Origin: Bacteroides sp. CAG:927
Lineage (GTDB): Bacteria; Bacteroidota; Bacteroidia; Bacteroidales; Muribaculaceae
Length of the DNA: 64,000 nt
Direction of reading: 5' to 3'
Assembly: GCA_000431155.1 (NCBI GenBank)
Contig: HF985638.1
Location: 5,865-69,864 of the forward strand
Part shown: in pieces, positions 25,136 to 33,457 of the stretch
Numbering within the stretch: the first letter of the stretch is position 1
How the letters are laid out: every line of letters begins with the position of its first letter
The notes under the pieces: model-generated
What the model was told of the DNA's origin: nothing
The model's input: the letters and a program-made list of their open reading frames with translations, nothing else
Databases searched by the model: none
Translations under genes and position numbers: made by a program

Positions 25136-27637
25136 TTATTTCTCTATCCTTTCGTTGGCTAACTGTTTGATTGCGGCTTCGATGTCGCCGCCGAGCTGAC
25201 GGGCGCGGTCAAGGACTTGGATTTTCTCCGTTTCCTCGGTGGTGTAGCATAGGTATTCCTCTGGCGATACCTCAGTTGCATAGACAGCGGACTGCGTTCC
25301 GCCCAGCCCAATCCAGACTTCTTTGTATAGCCTTCCCGGATTATTTGCCATATTGATACTGAGTATCTGCGCTTTCTCCTTGTCGGTCAGACCGAGCAGC
25401 TCCTGTATCTGGTCAAAGCGGTTCATATATTTCCGCTGATCCATAAGGATTTTACAGTCGGAGTTGTTGATGATTGTCTCCTTGACAATCGGCGACGAGA
25501 TAATATCGTCAACCTCCTGAGTGACAACCACCGCCTCACCGAAATACTTGCGCACCGTCTTGAACATATAGCGCATATACTCAGCCATGTTTGCGGTTGA
25601 CAACGCCTTCCAAGCCTCCTCGCATATAAGAAGTTTTCGCACGCCTTTCAAGCGTCGCATCTTGTTGATGAAGGCTTCCATGATGATAATCGTTACCACA
25701 GGAAACAGGTCTTTATTGTCGCGGATAGCGTCAATCTCGAATACCACGAAACGCTTGTTGAGCAGGTCGATGTTCTCCTTTGAGTTCAGCAGGAAGTCAA
25801 AGCGACCGCCATGATAATATTGCCTTAAAGTAGTCAGGAAGTTGTCGATGTCAAAATCCTGCTTATAGATGGGGATAGGACGCTGTGCCATTTCAGCACG
25901 GTAATCGTCGCGCATGAACTCGTAGAAGGAGTTGAAGCAGGGAACGATGTTGCGGTCTTTCTTCATCTTTTCAAGGAACATAGACAGCGCGGAGCCAAGC
26001 TCACCCGATTCAGTCTTTGTCACGCGGTCGTCTTCCGACTTCCAGAGCGTGAGAAGCAGCGTCTTGATGCTGTCCTTCTTCTCCACATCGAAAACCCCGT
26101 CGTCGGTGAAGAACGGATTGAAGGAAATCGGCTTTTCCTCCGTGTAAGTGTAATACACACCGTCCTCGCCGTGGGTACGGTTATGGATAAGGTTGCACAG
26201 TCCTTCGTATGAATTGCCGGTATCAATCAGCAGGATATGCGCGCCTTGCTCGTAATACTGGCGCACCAGATGGTTGGTGAAGAACGACTTGCCGCTACCC
26301 GACGGGCCGAGGATGAACTTGTTGCGGTTTGTGGTTATGCCGCGCTTCATCGGCTCATCGGAAATATCCAGGTGGACAGGCTTACCCGTGAGGCGATCAA
26401 CCATCTTTATACCGAATGGCGACAGTGACGATCGGTAGTTTGTTTCTGCGGTGAAAAAACAGACGGCAGGCTCTATGAAAGTATAGAAACTTTCCTCAGC
26501 GGGGAAATCCGCCTCGTTACCGGGCATAGCAGCCCAGAACAGCGTCGGGCAGTCGATGGTGTTGTGCCGTGGCATACACCCCATAGTAGCAAGCTGACCG
26601 CCGACATCGTTCTTGATGCGCCGCAGTTCCTCGGCATCATCGCTCCACGCCATGATGTTGCAGTGGCAGCGCACGGAGGTGAGGCCGTAGCTGTGTGCCT
26701 CGTTCAGATAGCGGTCTATCCACTCCTTGTTTATGGCGTTTGAGCGTGAGTAGCGGCTCAACGAGTTCATATTGCGCGCCGTCTTTTCAAACTTCGCCAA
26801 GTTTTCGTCGTGGTCGTCGATGAATACATACTGGTTATAGATATGGTTGCACGGCAGGAGCAGACCCACGGGAGAGGCGAAGCTCAATCTGCAATCGGAG
26901 CGGTCGGTTGACAGGCGTTCATAACGGTTATCGGTGCTGACTTTCGAGGGTAGATCATCCGTGTCTGACAGAGTGTGAAGGCACAGCATCTTGTCGCCGA
27001 TACGCATTTCTTTCGGTGACAGGTCGATATCCTCCAGACAGTTGACATTACCTATCGACAGCGACAGATACTTTTCTATGATACCGGAAGTTGTGTCTGT
27101 ACCGATTATCTCATCGTCACCCATTCGGCGCAGCGTTATATAGCCGGTGTCGTTGATAATGCGCTCGAACTGCCCGACAGCTTCCATGAAGCCCACAATC
27201 ATCTCGTGATTGAGTTCCTTCGGAGTGATACGCCCACGGCAGAGAGTGGAAAAATTGGACTGCTGGCGCATACGCTCCTTTGTGGTCTTTGTCAGATACA
27301 GGTAACACTTGTGCGCCAGATACGGACGCTCGTTGAAATGACGCTCGAAAGAACGGTCGAGGAACGAAAGGTTATCCTTTTGCAGTTCCGGCTTATAGTT
27401 CTCCGACACGAACCAGTCCTGCTTGTGTGCCACCGTGAAGCGGGGCAATACCTTGATAGCCTTGCACCAAGCGGCGTGCATCGCCTCGTATTCCTGTGAT
27501 GTGACGGTGAACAGTTCCGGAAGGCTAACCTCGAAGGCCACCGTTATATCGGCGTCCTTCGAGATGATGCAGCCGTGTTCCACTGCAAGGAGCGGCAGCT
27601 TCGATTCCAGTGTTGTGGCTTTAAGTGTATTTCTCAT
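25136..27637 (-). CDS. traG: conjugation ATPase TraG (VirB4-like)
   Basis: 833 residues from ATG 27637. An upstream in-frame ATG lies within traF and is not used. Walker A is FILGPSGSGKSFFTNHL near residue 450 and Walker B is RKLLICEEAWKAL near residue 670. The N-terminal half has the TraG/TrbE CagE domain (SLPELFTVTSQEYEAMHAAW). It energises assembly of the type IV channel at the inner membrane. ATGA overlap with traF. Confidence 0.92.
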   Translation of the reverse strand: MRNTLKATTLESKLPLLAVEHGCIISKDADITVAFEVSLPELFTVTSQEYEAMHAAWCKAIKVLPRFTVAHKQDWFVSENYKPELQKDNLSFLDRSFERHFNERPYLAHKCYLYLTKTTKERMRQQSNFSTLCRGRITPKELNHEMIVGFMEAVGQFERIINDTGYITLRRMGDDEIIGTDTTSGIIEKYLSLSIGNVNCLEDIDLSPKEMRIGDKMLCLHTLSDTDDLPSKVSTDNRYERLSTDRSDCRLSFASPVGLLLPCNHIYNQYVFIDDHDENLAKFEKTARNMNSLSRYSRSNAINKEWIDRYLNEAHSYGLTSVRCHCNIMAWSDDAEELRRIKNDVGGQLATMGCMPRHNTIDCPTLFWAAMPGNEADFPAEESFYTFIEPAVCFFTAETNYRSSLSPFGIKMVDRLTGKPVHLDISDEPMKRGITTNRNKFILGPSGSGKSFFTNHLVRQYYEQGAHILLIDTGNSYEGLCNLIHNRTHGEDGVYYTYTEEKPISFNPFFTDDGVFDVEKKDSIKTLLLTLWKSEDDRVTKTESGELGSALSMFLEKMKKDRNIVPCFNSFYEFMRDDYRAEMAQRPIPIYKQDFDIDNFLTTLRQYYHGGRFDFLLNSKENIDLLNKRFVVFEIDAIRDNKDLFPVVTIIIMEAFINKMRRLKGVRKLLICEEAWKALSTANMAEYMRYMFKTVRKYFGEAVVVTQEVDDIISSPIVKETIINNSDCKILMDQRKYMNRFDQIQELLGLTDKEKAQILSINMANNPGRLYKEVWIGLGGTQSAVYATEVSPEEYLCYTTEETEKIQVLDRARQLGGDIEAAIKQLANERIEK

Positions 27638-27951
27638 TTGCGTCCTCCCTTCATTATATTGCGCACACGCAGACGGTTGATGATATAGCGGGGGCGGTAC
27701 TTCACCGAGGTGAGTTTCATAAGACCATACTGCCCGTACTTGCCATTGAGGTGGAAGGTGTACCACACCAGAGCCGACGCGCTCACGGCACCGAAGCCTA
27801 TGCACAGCCCCTGCTGTACACCGCACATATAGAGTACCACGAACAGAATGAAATCGGTTATCAGACCTCCGGCGAAAATGAACAGGTACTGGGCTTTCAG
27901 CCCCTTGTATTCCACCGTCCTGCCTATGCCCTTGTTGATAGAATATTCCAT
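27634..27951 (-). CDS. traF: conjugative transfer protein TraF (DUF4133)
   Basis: 105 residues: MEYSINKGIGRTVEYKGLKAQ followed by two membrane segments (YLFIFAGGLITDFILFVVLYM and GLCIGFGAVSASALVWYTF). This is DUF4133/TraF, a VirB3-like small membrane partner of the VirB4 ATPase, consistent with its overlap with traG. Confidence 0.88.
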   Translation of the reverse strand: MEYSINKGIGRTVEYKGLKAQYLFIFAGGLITDFILFVVLYMCGVQQGLCIGFGAVSASALVWYTFHLNGKYGQYGLMKLTSVKYRPRYIINRLRVRNIMKGGRK

Positions 27952-27964
27952 TGATACGGGGGAA

Positions 27965-28321
27965 TTAGAGGAAGAACGAGCGCAGGATTGTGGCGGCTAC
28001 CACGAGGAATATACAGGCACCGAACCATGAGGCGGCAGTCTTCGATGTGTCTGGATCGCCGGAGCTGAACTTGCCATAGACCTTGACACCGCCGATAAGA
28101 CCCACCACCGCGCCGATGGCATAGATCAGTTTCGTGGCGGGGTCGAAATAGGAGGTCATCATCGAGGTAGCCTCGTTGATACCCGCCAGACCGTTGCCAG
28201 CGGCGTAGAGGTTGGCTGCACACAGCAAAAGTGTGAGCATCATCGCCATAGGGCGACGCATACCGGGAGCGTTCATAAACTCCACGATACGTTTGTAGAG
28301 CGACTTGAAGAAATCAGTCAT
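27965..28321 (-). CDS. traE: conjugative transfer protein TraE (DUF4134)
   Basis: 118 residues from ATG 28321. A longer upstream frame overlaps traD and is rejected because the family begins near MTDFFKSLYKR. After a signal-like segment (MAMMLTLLLCAANLYAAG) there are two membrane spans (KLIYAIGAVVGLIGGVKVYG, WFGACIFLVVAATILRSFFL). This is the VirB2 pilin-like layout. The leader motif 28339-28357 precedes it. It therefore looks like the head of a translational segment within the operon. Confidence 0.88.
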   Translation of the reverse strand: MTDFFKSLYKRIVEFMNAPGMRRPMAMMLTLLLCAANLYAAGNGLAGINEATSMMTSYFDPATKLIYAIGAVVGLIGGVKVYGKFSSGDPDTSKTAASWFGACIFLVVAATILRSFFL

Positions 28322-28338
28322 AAATAAAATGGGGTTTG

Positions 28339-28357
28339 GATTGTGGATAAAGTGGTG
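28339..28357 (-). promoter_or_regulatory. leader motif of traE, predicted sRNA target
   Basis: Complementary to sRNA positions 61434-61452 at 17 of 19, the two mismatches being adjacent and central. It lies 17 nt upstream of the ATG. Confidence 0.55.
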
Positions 28358-28358
28358 G

Positions 28359-29099
28359 TCAGTGAAAGATATTGAAGTCGATTGCATCAATATCGGTAGT
28401 GTCGATGTCGGCATGGAAGACAATCTTTTTCTTCGGCGCGGCATCATCGGATTTTCCGGGAGGATTGTCATTCTCCTCCGTTGTGTCCGGGAGCTGGCAC
28501 TCGATCATCAGAATGCGCTTGCGCACGACCGGGTCGAGTTTGACATACTCTATAATCTCCGTGCCTTCAAGTTCGGGGAGGACACGGCGGGCAATCTTCT
28601 CGTCCTCGTCTGTGTGCGGCTTGTCTTTCAGTACCTTCATTGTCGATTGCAGCTCGTCGAAGTCAATGCCCTCGGCGTTGGCATCCGCCGGAGGCGGAGT
28701 CTCTCCCGTAAGCTCGCTCACTGAATGAGTGGAGAATATCTCGTCCAGTTTATCGACGGGAATCTGAGCAGTCGGCTTTTCTTCGGGAATGTCGGGGAAT
28801 CCGGCATCGGCAGGTGTGCCGATTTCCTTAATTATCAGCGGCACCACCTCCTTTGCAGCCTCCGTCGCGGCTTCTTTCGCTATCTCTCGGAAAGAATCCA
28901 TGAACTGACCGACATCGAAATTGCTTTTGCCGATTACCTCAGTCGGGGCTTCGGCAGCCCTGTCCGGGTCTGGCGGCGCGGAATTCTCCACGGTGTCGGC
29001 TACTTCCTTACCGGCGGGAGGTGTCTCCGGCTTTTTCAGGACTTTCCTGATGAGCCATACATTGCTTGCGAGCAATGCGATAATCAACAGCGTCTCCAT
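28359..29099 (-). CDS. traD: conjugative transfer protein TraD
   Basis: 246 residues. One N-terminal membrane span (METLLIIALLASNVWLIRKVL), then a long acidic and proline-rich region. The C-terminal part has the conserved DKPHTDEDEKIARRVLPELEGTEIIEYV and ends VLKDKPH...IDTTDIDAIDFNIFH. It matches the TraD of Bacteroidales conjugative transposons, not the F-plasmid TraD coupling protein. Function unknown. It touches the next DUF3408 gene. Confidence 0.72.
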   Translation of the reverse strand: METLLIIALLASNVWLIRKVLKKPETPPAGKEVADTVENSAPPDPDRAAEAPTEVIGKSNFDVGQFMDSFREIAKEAATEAAKEVVPLIIKEIGTPADAGFPDIPEEKPTAQIPVDKLDEIFSTHSVSELTGETPPPADANAEGIDFDELQSTMKVLKDKPHTDEDEKIARRVLPELEGTEIIEYVKLDPVVRKRILMIECQLPDTTEENDNPPGKSDDAAPKKKIVFHADIDTTDIDAIDFNIFH

Positions 29100-29398
29100 C
29101 AGAAAAGGCTTTGGCTGTTTTCATCATACAGACCTTCCATCACCTCGCGGTTGTTGGCGAAGTGGTCGAGGATTATCTCGGAGACGTATGAGCCGATGGA
29201 CATACCGCTTTTGCGGAATCTGTCAGCCATTCGGCTGAGCACGGCGTGTACTTCGGGATAGATATACACTTTGTTATGGGAACTGATAATGCCGGGCTTC
29301 AGAAATTTGGCGGCATATCTTTTGCGTTCCTCTGCGGTTCTGGCATCAATGTCAGCGACCGGGTTCACATTGATTGTGACAATTGGTGATTTGGGCAT
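29099..29398 (-). CDS. DUF3408-type protein (TraC position)
   Basis: 99 residues. The end of the protein (ISSHNKVYIYPEVHAVLSRMADRFRKSGMSIGSYVSEIILDHF) is the DUF3408 core, a ribbon-helix-helix-like fold. It follows another DUF3408 gene, with traD after it, which is where CTnDOT has traC. Probably a DNA-binding partitioning or regulatory partner of the ParA protein TraA. Confidence 0.7.
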   Translation of the reverse strand: MPKSPIVTINVNPVADIDARTAEERKRYAAKFLKPGIISSHNKVYIYPEVHAVLSRMADRFRKSGMSIGSYVSEIILDHFANNREVMEGLYDENSQSLF

Positions 29399-29404
29399 AG
29401 CTGG

Positions 29405-29818
29405 TTAGAGTTTGGGGTTGATGACGTCGGCGTACTCCTCGAAGTGAGCGGCCAGCACGTTGTTGATATACGATTTGAGGGAACAAGAACCGTTCTCGAA
29501 AGCGATCAGCCTCTTTATCTTGCCGATTATAACGGGGTCTATCTCCACCATAAGGAATTTGACCTGCGGGCGCAGATAAGTTGTTCTCGTTATAAACCGT
29601 TCCCTGAACAGTCGTTCGCGCTCTTCATCGGAAGATGGTTGCTCAGGAGCTGATTTAACGGACATGGCGTATTCCGCTTTCTGTTCCGATGAACCGGTTG
29701 TATCCGGCAGGGGACCTTCTTTCGGCTTCCTGTTCAGCGATGACAGCGAGGAGGGCTCCTCCCGGAAAGACCTGATGAATTCATCGGGGTCGATTTCAGA
29801 CTCATACTTCTTTGCCAT
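29405..29818 (-). CDS. DUF3408 protein (TraB position)
   Basis: 137 residues: an acidic disordered first half, then the DUF3408 core (FITRTTYLRPQVKFLMVEIDPVIIGKIKRLI...GSCSLKSYINNVLAAHFEEY). The second half looks like a ribbon-helix-helix dimerisation and DNA-binding unit. It starts 5 bp after traA, so it may act as the ParB-like or CopG-like partner of that ATPase. Confidence 0.75.
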   Translation of the reverse strand: MAKKYESEIDPDEFIRSFREEPSSLSSLNRKPKEGPLPDTTGSSEQKAEYAMSVKSAPEQPSSDEERERLFRERFITRTTYLRPQVKFLMVEIDPVIIGKIKRLIAFENGSCSLKSYINNVLAAHFEEYADVINPKL

Positions 29819-29823
29819 AGCGG

Positions 29824-30579
29824 TCAGAGTTTGAGTAAGCCGAGGAGTTCGTCGGTGAGTTCAGGGAGACGCGTGCCTTTGAGCAGCGTCCTGTCGGGAG
29901 GCATCACCGTGGAGCGGAACACAGCGCGGTTAAGGGTCTTTGACCCCTCGCGGCGATACTTCTTGGTATCGGGAATCTTCGTCTTCATGGTCTGAAGCCC
30001 GTATTCCTCAAACACCGCCTCATACTGGTCATAGAGGTCGGTCTTCTCGCGGGCATCGACAAGATTCCAGAGCATATACATCTGCTTTACCGAAGCGCGC
30101 CCGGTTGTGAGCCACTCCTGTATCTTCAGGGCGAAGGCGAGCGAGCTTTCAAGTATCACCTTGTCGGCGGCGACAGGGACAATCACGGTATCCATACAGT
30201 TGAGTATGTTTACGACACCGCGGTTGTTGACCGTGCCGGGGAGGTCGAAGAAAACGATGTCGATTTCATTGCCGCCCTCGACGATTTCACGCACCTTCCG
30301 CATGGCTTCCTCCGGCTTTGCCGTCAGAAGCGGATAAGGCGCGAGCTTGGTCTGGCGCATATTATCGGAAAAAAGTTTCTTGAACTGGGGACTGCATTCA
30401 ATCAGGTCTCTGTCGCGCTGCCGCATCTCCTCGATGCTGAACTGCGGGTAGTCACAGTCCACGACAAGGACTTTCAGCCCCTTCACATAGTAGAGGTAAC
30501 TCGCCGCAAGAACGGTCAGAGTCGTTTTGCCCGCTCCACCTTTCTGGGTGGAGAAAGCGACAAATTTAGGGTCTGCCAT
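29824..30579 (-). CDS. traA: ParA-family ATPase TraA
   Basis: 251 residues. Deviant Walker A STQKGGAGKTTL near residue 9 with the extra lysine of ParA/MinD proteins; switch region VVDCDYPQFS; Walker B VFFDLPG. First gene of the tra operon. Probably positions the element or the secretion apparatus. The leader contains the shared motif 30596-30610, 16 nt before the ATG. I could not find a perfect TAnnTTTG box for this operon. Confidence 0.9.
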   Translation of the reverse strand: MADPKFVAFSTQKGGAGKTTLTVLAASYLYYVKGLKVLVVDCDYPQFSIEEMRQRDRDLIECSPQFKKLFSDNMRQTKLAPYPLLTAKPEEAMRKVREIVEGGNEIDIVFFDLPGTVNNRGVVNILNCMDTVIVPVAADKVILESSLAFALKIQEWLTTGRASVKQMYMLWNLVDAREKTDLYDQYEAVFEEYGLQTMKTKIPDTKKYRREGSKTLNRAVFRSTVMPPDRTLLKGTRLPELTDELLGLLKL

Positions 30580-30595
30580 AAATAAAATTTGAAAA

Positions 30596-30610
30596 TGGAT
30601 GTAGTGGTGA
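30596..30610 (-). promoter_or_regulatory. leader motif of traA, predicted sRNA target
   Basis: Complementary to sRNA positions 61439-61453 at 14 of 15. It lies 16 nt upstream of the ATG of the first tra gene. Confidence 0.55.
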
Positions 30611-30856
30611 CTGCATAGCAGTGGCCGTCAGCGTGACTCCTGACACGTATAGACCGGGCATCTATCGGCGCGAAGCAGTGCCGGCATAGACTATGCTGGG
30701 GATGACAGCTTTCCATGCCGCATGGAGCGACCTTCCTCCGCTGTCAGGAGGGCATCGGCTAAGTAAGCCGGGAAAGGTTGGATCTGTCAGTCATTGTTCG
30801 GTTCGGGTTTGGATGTGGAACTTAGCGGTGCTTTCTATCTACCGTACATAGCCATC

Positions 30857-31274
30857 AAGCCTTGAAGTCATGAAGCCTTGAAGTTATGAACTATAGATAA
30901 ATATATTTGTCATTCAAACAATAGATAATATTACAGGTAAATCAATCTTTAAGACAATCTCAATATCGTTCATTAAGCAGTTCCATTTCCATATCTATAA
31001 GTTGAACTGTAAGGAAGGATATAGATTTGTCTGTAATCAGGCATACCTGTCAATAATACCAATGTTCTAAAGACAGATTGAAAATCATACTTGCAGTTCA
31101 ATGGATAGTTCTATAATAAAGTCTGTAAGTTGAACTCCTTGAAGGCAGGTTTAACTGTCAATCTCTACACAAAGAAACAAATAAATTTCCAATTTGTCAA
31201 ATCGGAAAATAATCCAATTCCCTGTGATTCCGCCGTTTGTCCGGCTATGTCCAAGTATGTCCGGCTATGTCCAA
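30857..31274. other. AT-rich repeat region between tra and mob (oriT candidate)
   Basis: The 30611-31712 gap has no gene I support. It contains two tandem 16-bp units (30857-30872, 30873-30888, one difference), a plus-strand box TATATTTGT (30902-30910), and two 17-bp direct repeats TGTCCGGCTATGTCCAA (31238-31254, 31258-31274; period 20). It separates divergent transfer and mobilization operons, a usual place for oriT. No nick site can be assigned. Confidence 0.35.
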
Positions 31275-31691
31275 ATTTTTTGCCAAAATTTTTAACATTT
31301 CAACTTCGATTTTTTTACAGCCGGAGTCTTATCGGTCCGGACTGTGATACGGTATGCCGTTTTTTTCTCGTACTTTTTACTGCCGGTGTTAGGATTTACG
31401 CGATTATTTTCGTAAATTTATGGAAGCATTACGCCATCACAATACCGCCGCGCCGTTGAAATCACGGTAATCACGCCATCGGGACATCACCGGGCAGCCC
31501 CGATACAGATACTACCGTATTTCATAATAGGAAAGGATGTTCACATGAACACTGCAAGTTATGTTTCCCGGCACACGAATCGAAGATTGTGCCACGGAAA
31601 ACACTTGCAATGTAAACATTGGGAAGATTCACTCCGAAGTCGTAAATCCATACGATGGGCTGCGCCGCCTTATGCTGCCGCAATGCGGTTA

Positions 31692-31707
31692 CACCACTTA
31701 AATCCAC
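31692..31707 (+). promoter_or_regulatory. leader motif of mobA, predicted sRNA target
   Basis: CACCACTTAAATCCAC, complementary to the sRNA with a single bulged T. It ends 5 nt before the mobA ATG. Confidence 0.55.
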
Positions 31708-31712
31708 TTTTT

Positions 31713-32138
31713 ATGACCCAGATTACCAGCCGGGGCGGACGACGCCCCAAGACCGACCCGTCGGTCAACCGCTATGTAGTGCGGTTCAACGCAGAGGAAA
31801 ACGCACGTTTCCTCGCCATGTTCGAGCGTTCCGGGCTTGAAAGCAAGGGAGCGTTCATAAAGAATTTCATCTTCCAGAAGCCGTTTAAGGTATATACCAT
31901 CGACGAGAACACCCGCGTGTTCATCGACAAGCTCTCATCACTTAACTCACTTTTCAGGACTCTGGGGGTGTCATACGACAACGTGATCAAGACCCTCCGT
32001 GAAAATTTCACCGAGAAGAAGGCTATGTCGGCTCTCTATAAACTGGAGAAGCTGACGATTGAACTCATCAAGGTCAACAGCGAGATTGTGGCACTCGCGC
32101 AGAGGTTCGATGAACAATGGTCGCTAAAATCTCGATAG
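31713..32138 (+). CDS. mobA: relaxosome accessory protein MobA
   Basis: 141 residues from ATG 31713. Upstream in-frame codons look non-coding, and the leader motif marks the start. N-terminus TSRGGRRPKTDPSVNRYVVRFNAEENARF is typical of the MobA/MobC-type relaxosome proteins of Bacteroidales, with a ribbon-helix-helix-like first part and a coiled C-terminal part. It helps the relaxase at oriT. Its end overlaps mobB by 22 nt. Confidence 0.82.
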   Translation: MTQITSRGGRRPKTDPSVNRYVVRFNAEENARFLAMFERSGLESKGAFIKNFIFQKPFKVYTIDENTRVFIDKLSSLNSLFRTLGVSYDNVIKTLRENFTEKKAMSALYKLEKLTIELIKVNSEIVALAQRFDEQWSLKSR

Positions 32139-33439
32139 GCAATTCCCTGTACGGCGCGCTAAACTACAACGGCGAGAAAATCCACAAGGAACGGGGACGG
32201 GTGCTTGACACCAACAAGATTTTCAATGACGGCAGCGGCACGGTTGACATCCGCCGTGCCTACGAGGACTTCATGCGCTGGATACCCACATCGTCACGCA
32301 CCGAGCGTCCGATGATGCACATCTCGCTAAATCCACACCCCGACGACCGGTTGAGCGATACCGACTTCACCCGCCTTGCCCACGATTATATGCAGATGAT
32401 GGGCTTCGCCGATATGCCATACCTCATAGTGAAGCACGAAGACATAGACCGCCACCACGTCCATATCGTTGCCCTGCGTGTCGGCACTGACGGACGCTGT
32501 ATCTCAGACCGCAACAACTTCTACAAGAACAAGAAGGTGTGCCGCGAGCTGGAGCAGAAATACGGGCTGAAGGTTGCCGAGCGTGAGAAAATCACTCCGG
32601 ATATGCCCATAAGGAAGATTGACCCCGACGGAGATTTGAAACGTCAGGTAGCCAACACCGTGAAGATGGTCGGTATGCGCTACAAGTTCCAGACCCTCGG
32701 CGAATACAACGCCATACTCTCACTGTATAATGTCAAGTGCGAGCCTGCCGACGGCAGGGTGAACGGACGCGAGTACCACGGTCTTGTCTATTTCGTGACT
32801 GACGATGACGGCAAGGTTATCGCCAATCCGTTCAAGGCTTCGAGACTTGGCAAGTTCGCGGGGAGGGAGGCGATAGATGGACGCTTCGGGCGCGCCAAAG
32901 AAAGGATTGATCCCGCTCCGACGAAACAGACGGTTGCCGAGGTCCTTGCCGTAGCCACAGGCAAGGATGATTTCGTTGCCAAGCTGAAGGAAAGACATAT
33001 AGATGTCGTGTTCCGTTACACCGACGATGGCAGAATCTACGGGGCTACATTTATCGACCACAACACCATGTCTGTACTCAATGGTTCCAGACTCGGCAAG
33101 GAATTTTCTGCAAACGCGCTCAACGAGCGGTTCAACAACCCGCAGGTACAGGCAACAAACGGAATTCCGGTTCTCGACACACCGGTTGTCGTGCAGGAGT
33201 CGGAGCAGAACGCCGAGACACATTCAGATACCCGGTCACAATCAGGCAACACCAATGCCCCGTCGGATGGACACCACCAATCCGCAACTTCAAATTCAGT
33301 TACCGATTACAGTGACACCGATTTCACACTTCCGGGACTCGACCTGTTCCAGCCGGGAATGGCTGTCAATCCCGACGAGGAAGAATTCCGCCGTCGTATG
33401 CAGCGTAAGAAAAAGAAGGGTCACAGACCGAAGTTTTAA
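32117..33439 (+). CDS. mobB: relaxase MobB
   Basis: 440 residues. Relaxase/mobilization nuclease domain: PMMHISLNPHPDDRLSD, then DIDRHHVHIVALRV, the H-H-x-H metal site (H113, H114, H116). The catalytic tyrosine is probably in the N-terminal NSLYGALNYN segment. Residues after 350 are low-complexity and end basic (RRRMQRKKKKGHRPKF). It nicks oriT and pilots the strand to the coupling protein. GC and codon use match the tra genes. Confidence 0.9.
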   Translation: MVAKISIGNSLYGALNYNGEKIHKERGRVLDTNKIFNDGSGTVDIRRAYEDFMRWIPTSSRTERPMMHISLNPHPDDRLSDTDFTRLAHDYMQMMGFADMPYLIVKHEDIDRHHVHIVALRVGTDGRCISDRNNFYKNKKVCRELEQKYGLKVAEREKITPDMPIRKIDPDGDLKRQVANTVKMVGMRYKFQTLGEYNAILSLYNVKCEPADGRVNGREYHGLVYFVTDDDGKVIANPFKASRLGKFAGREAIDGRFGRAKERIDPAPTKQTVAEVLAVATGKDDFVAKLKERHIDVVFRYTDDGRIYGATFIDHNTMSVLNGSRLGKEFSANALNERFNNPQVQATNGIPVLDTPVVVQESEQNAETHSDTRSQSGNTNAPSDGHHQSATSNSVTDYSDTDFTLPGLDLFQPGMAVNPDEEEFRRRMQRKKKKGHRPKF

Positions 33440-33457
33440 CTCCCAAATTACATTTTT

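Noticed and set aside
31238..31274. Possible CRISPR array in the 17-bp direct repeats
   Set aside because: There are only two copies with a 3-bp spacer and no cas genes anywhere in the window.
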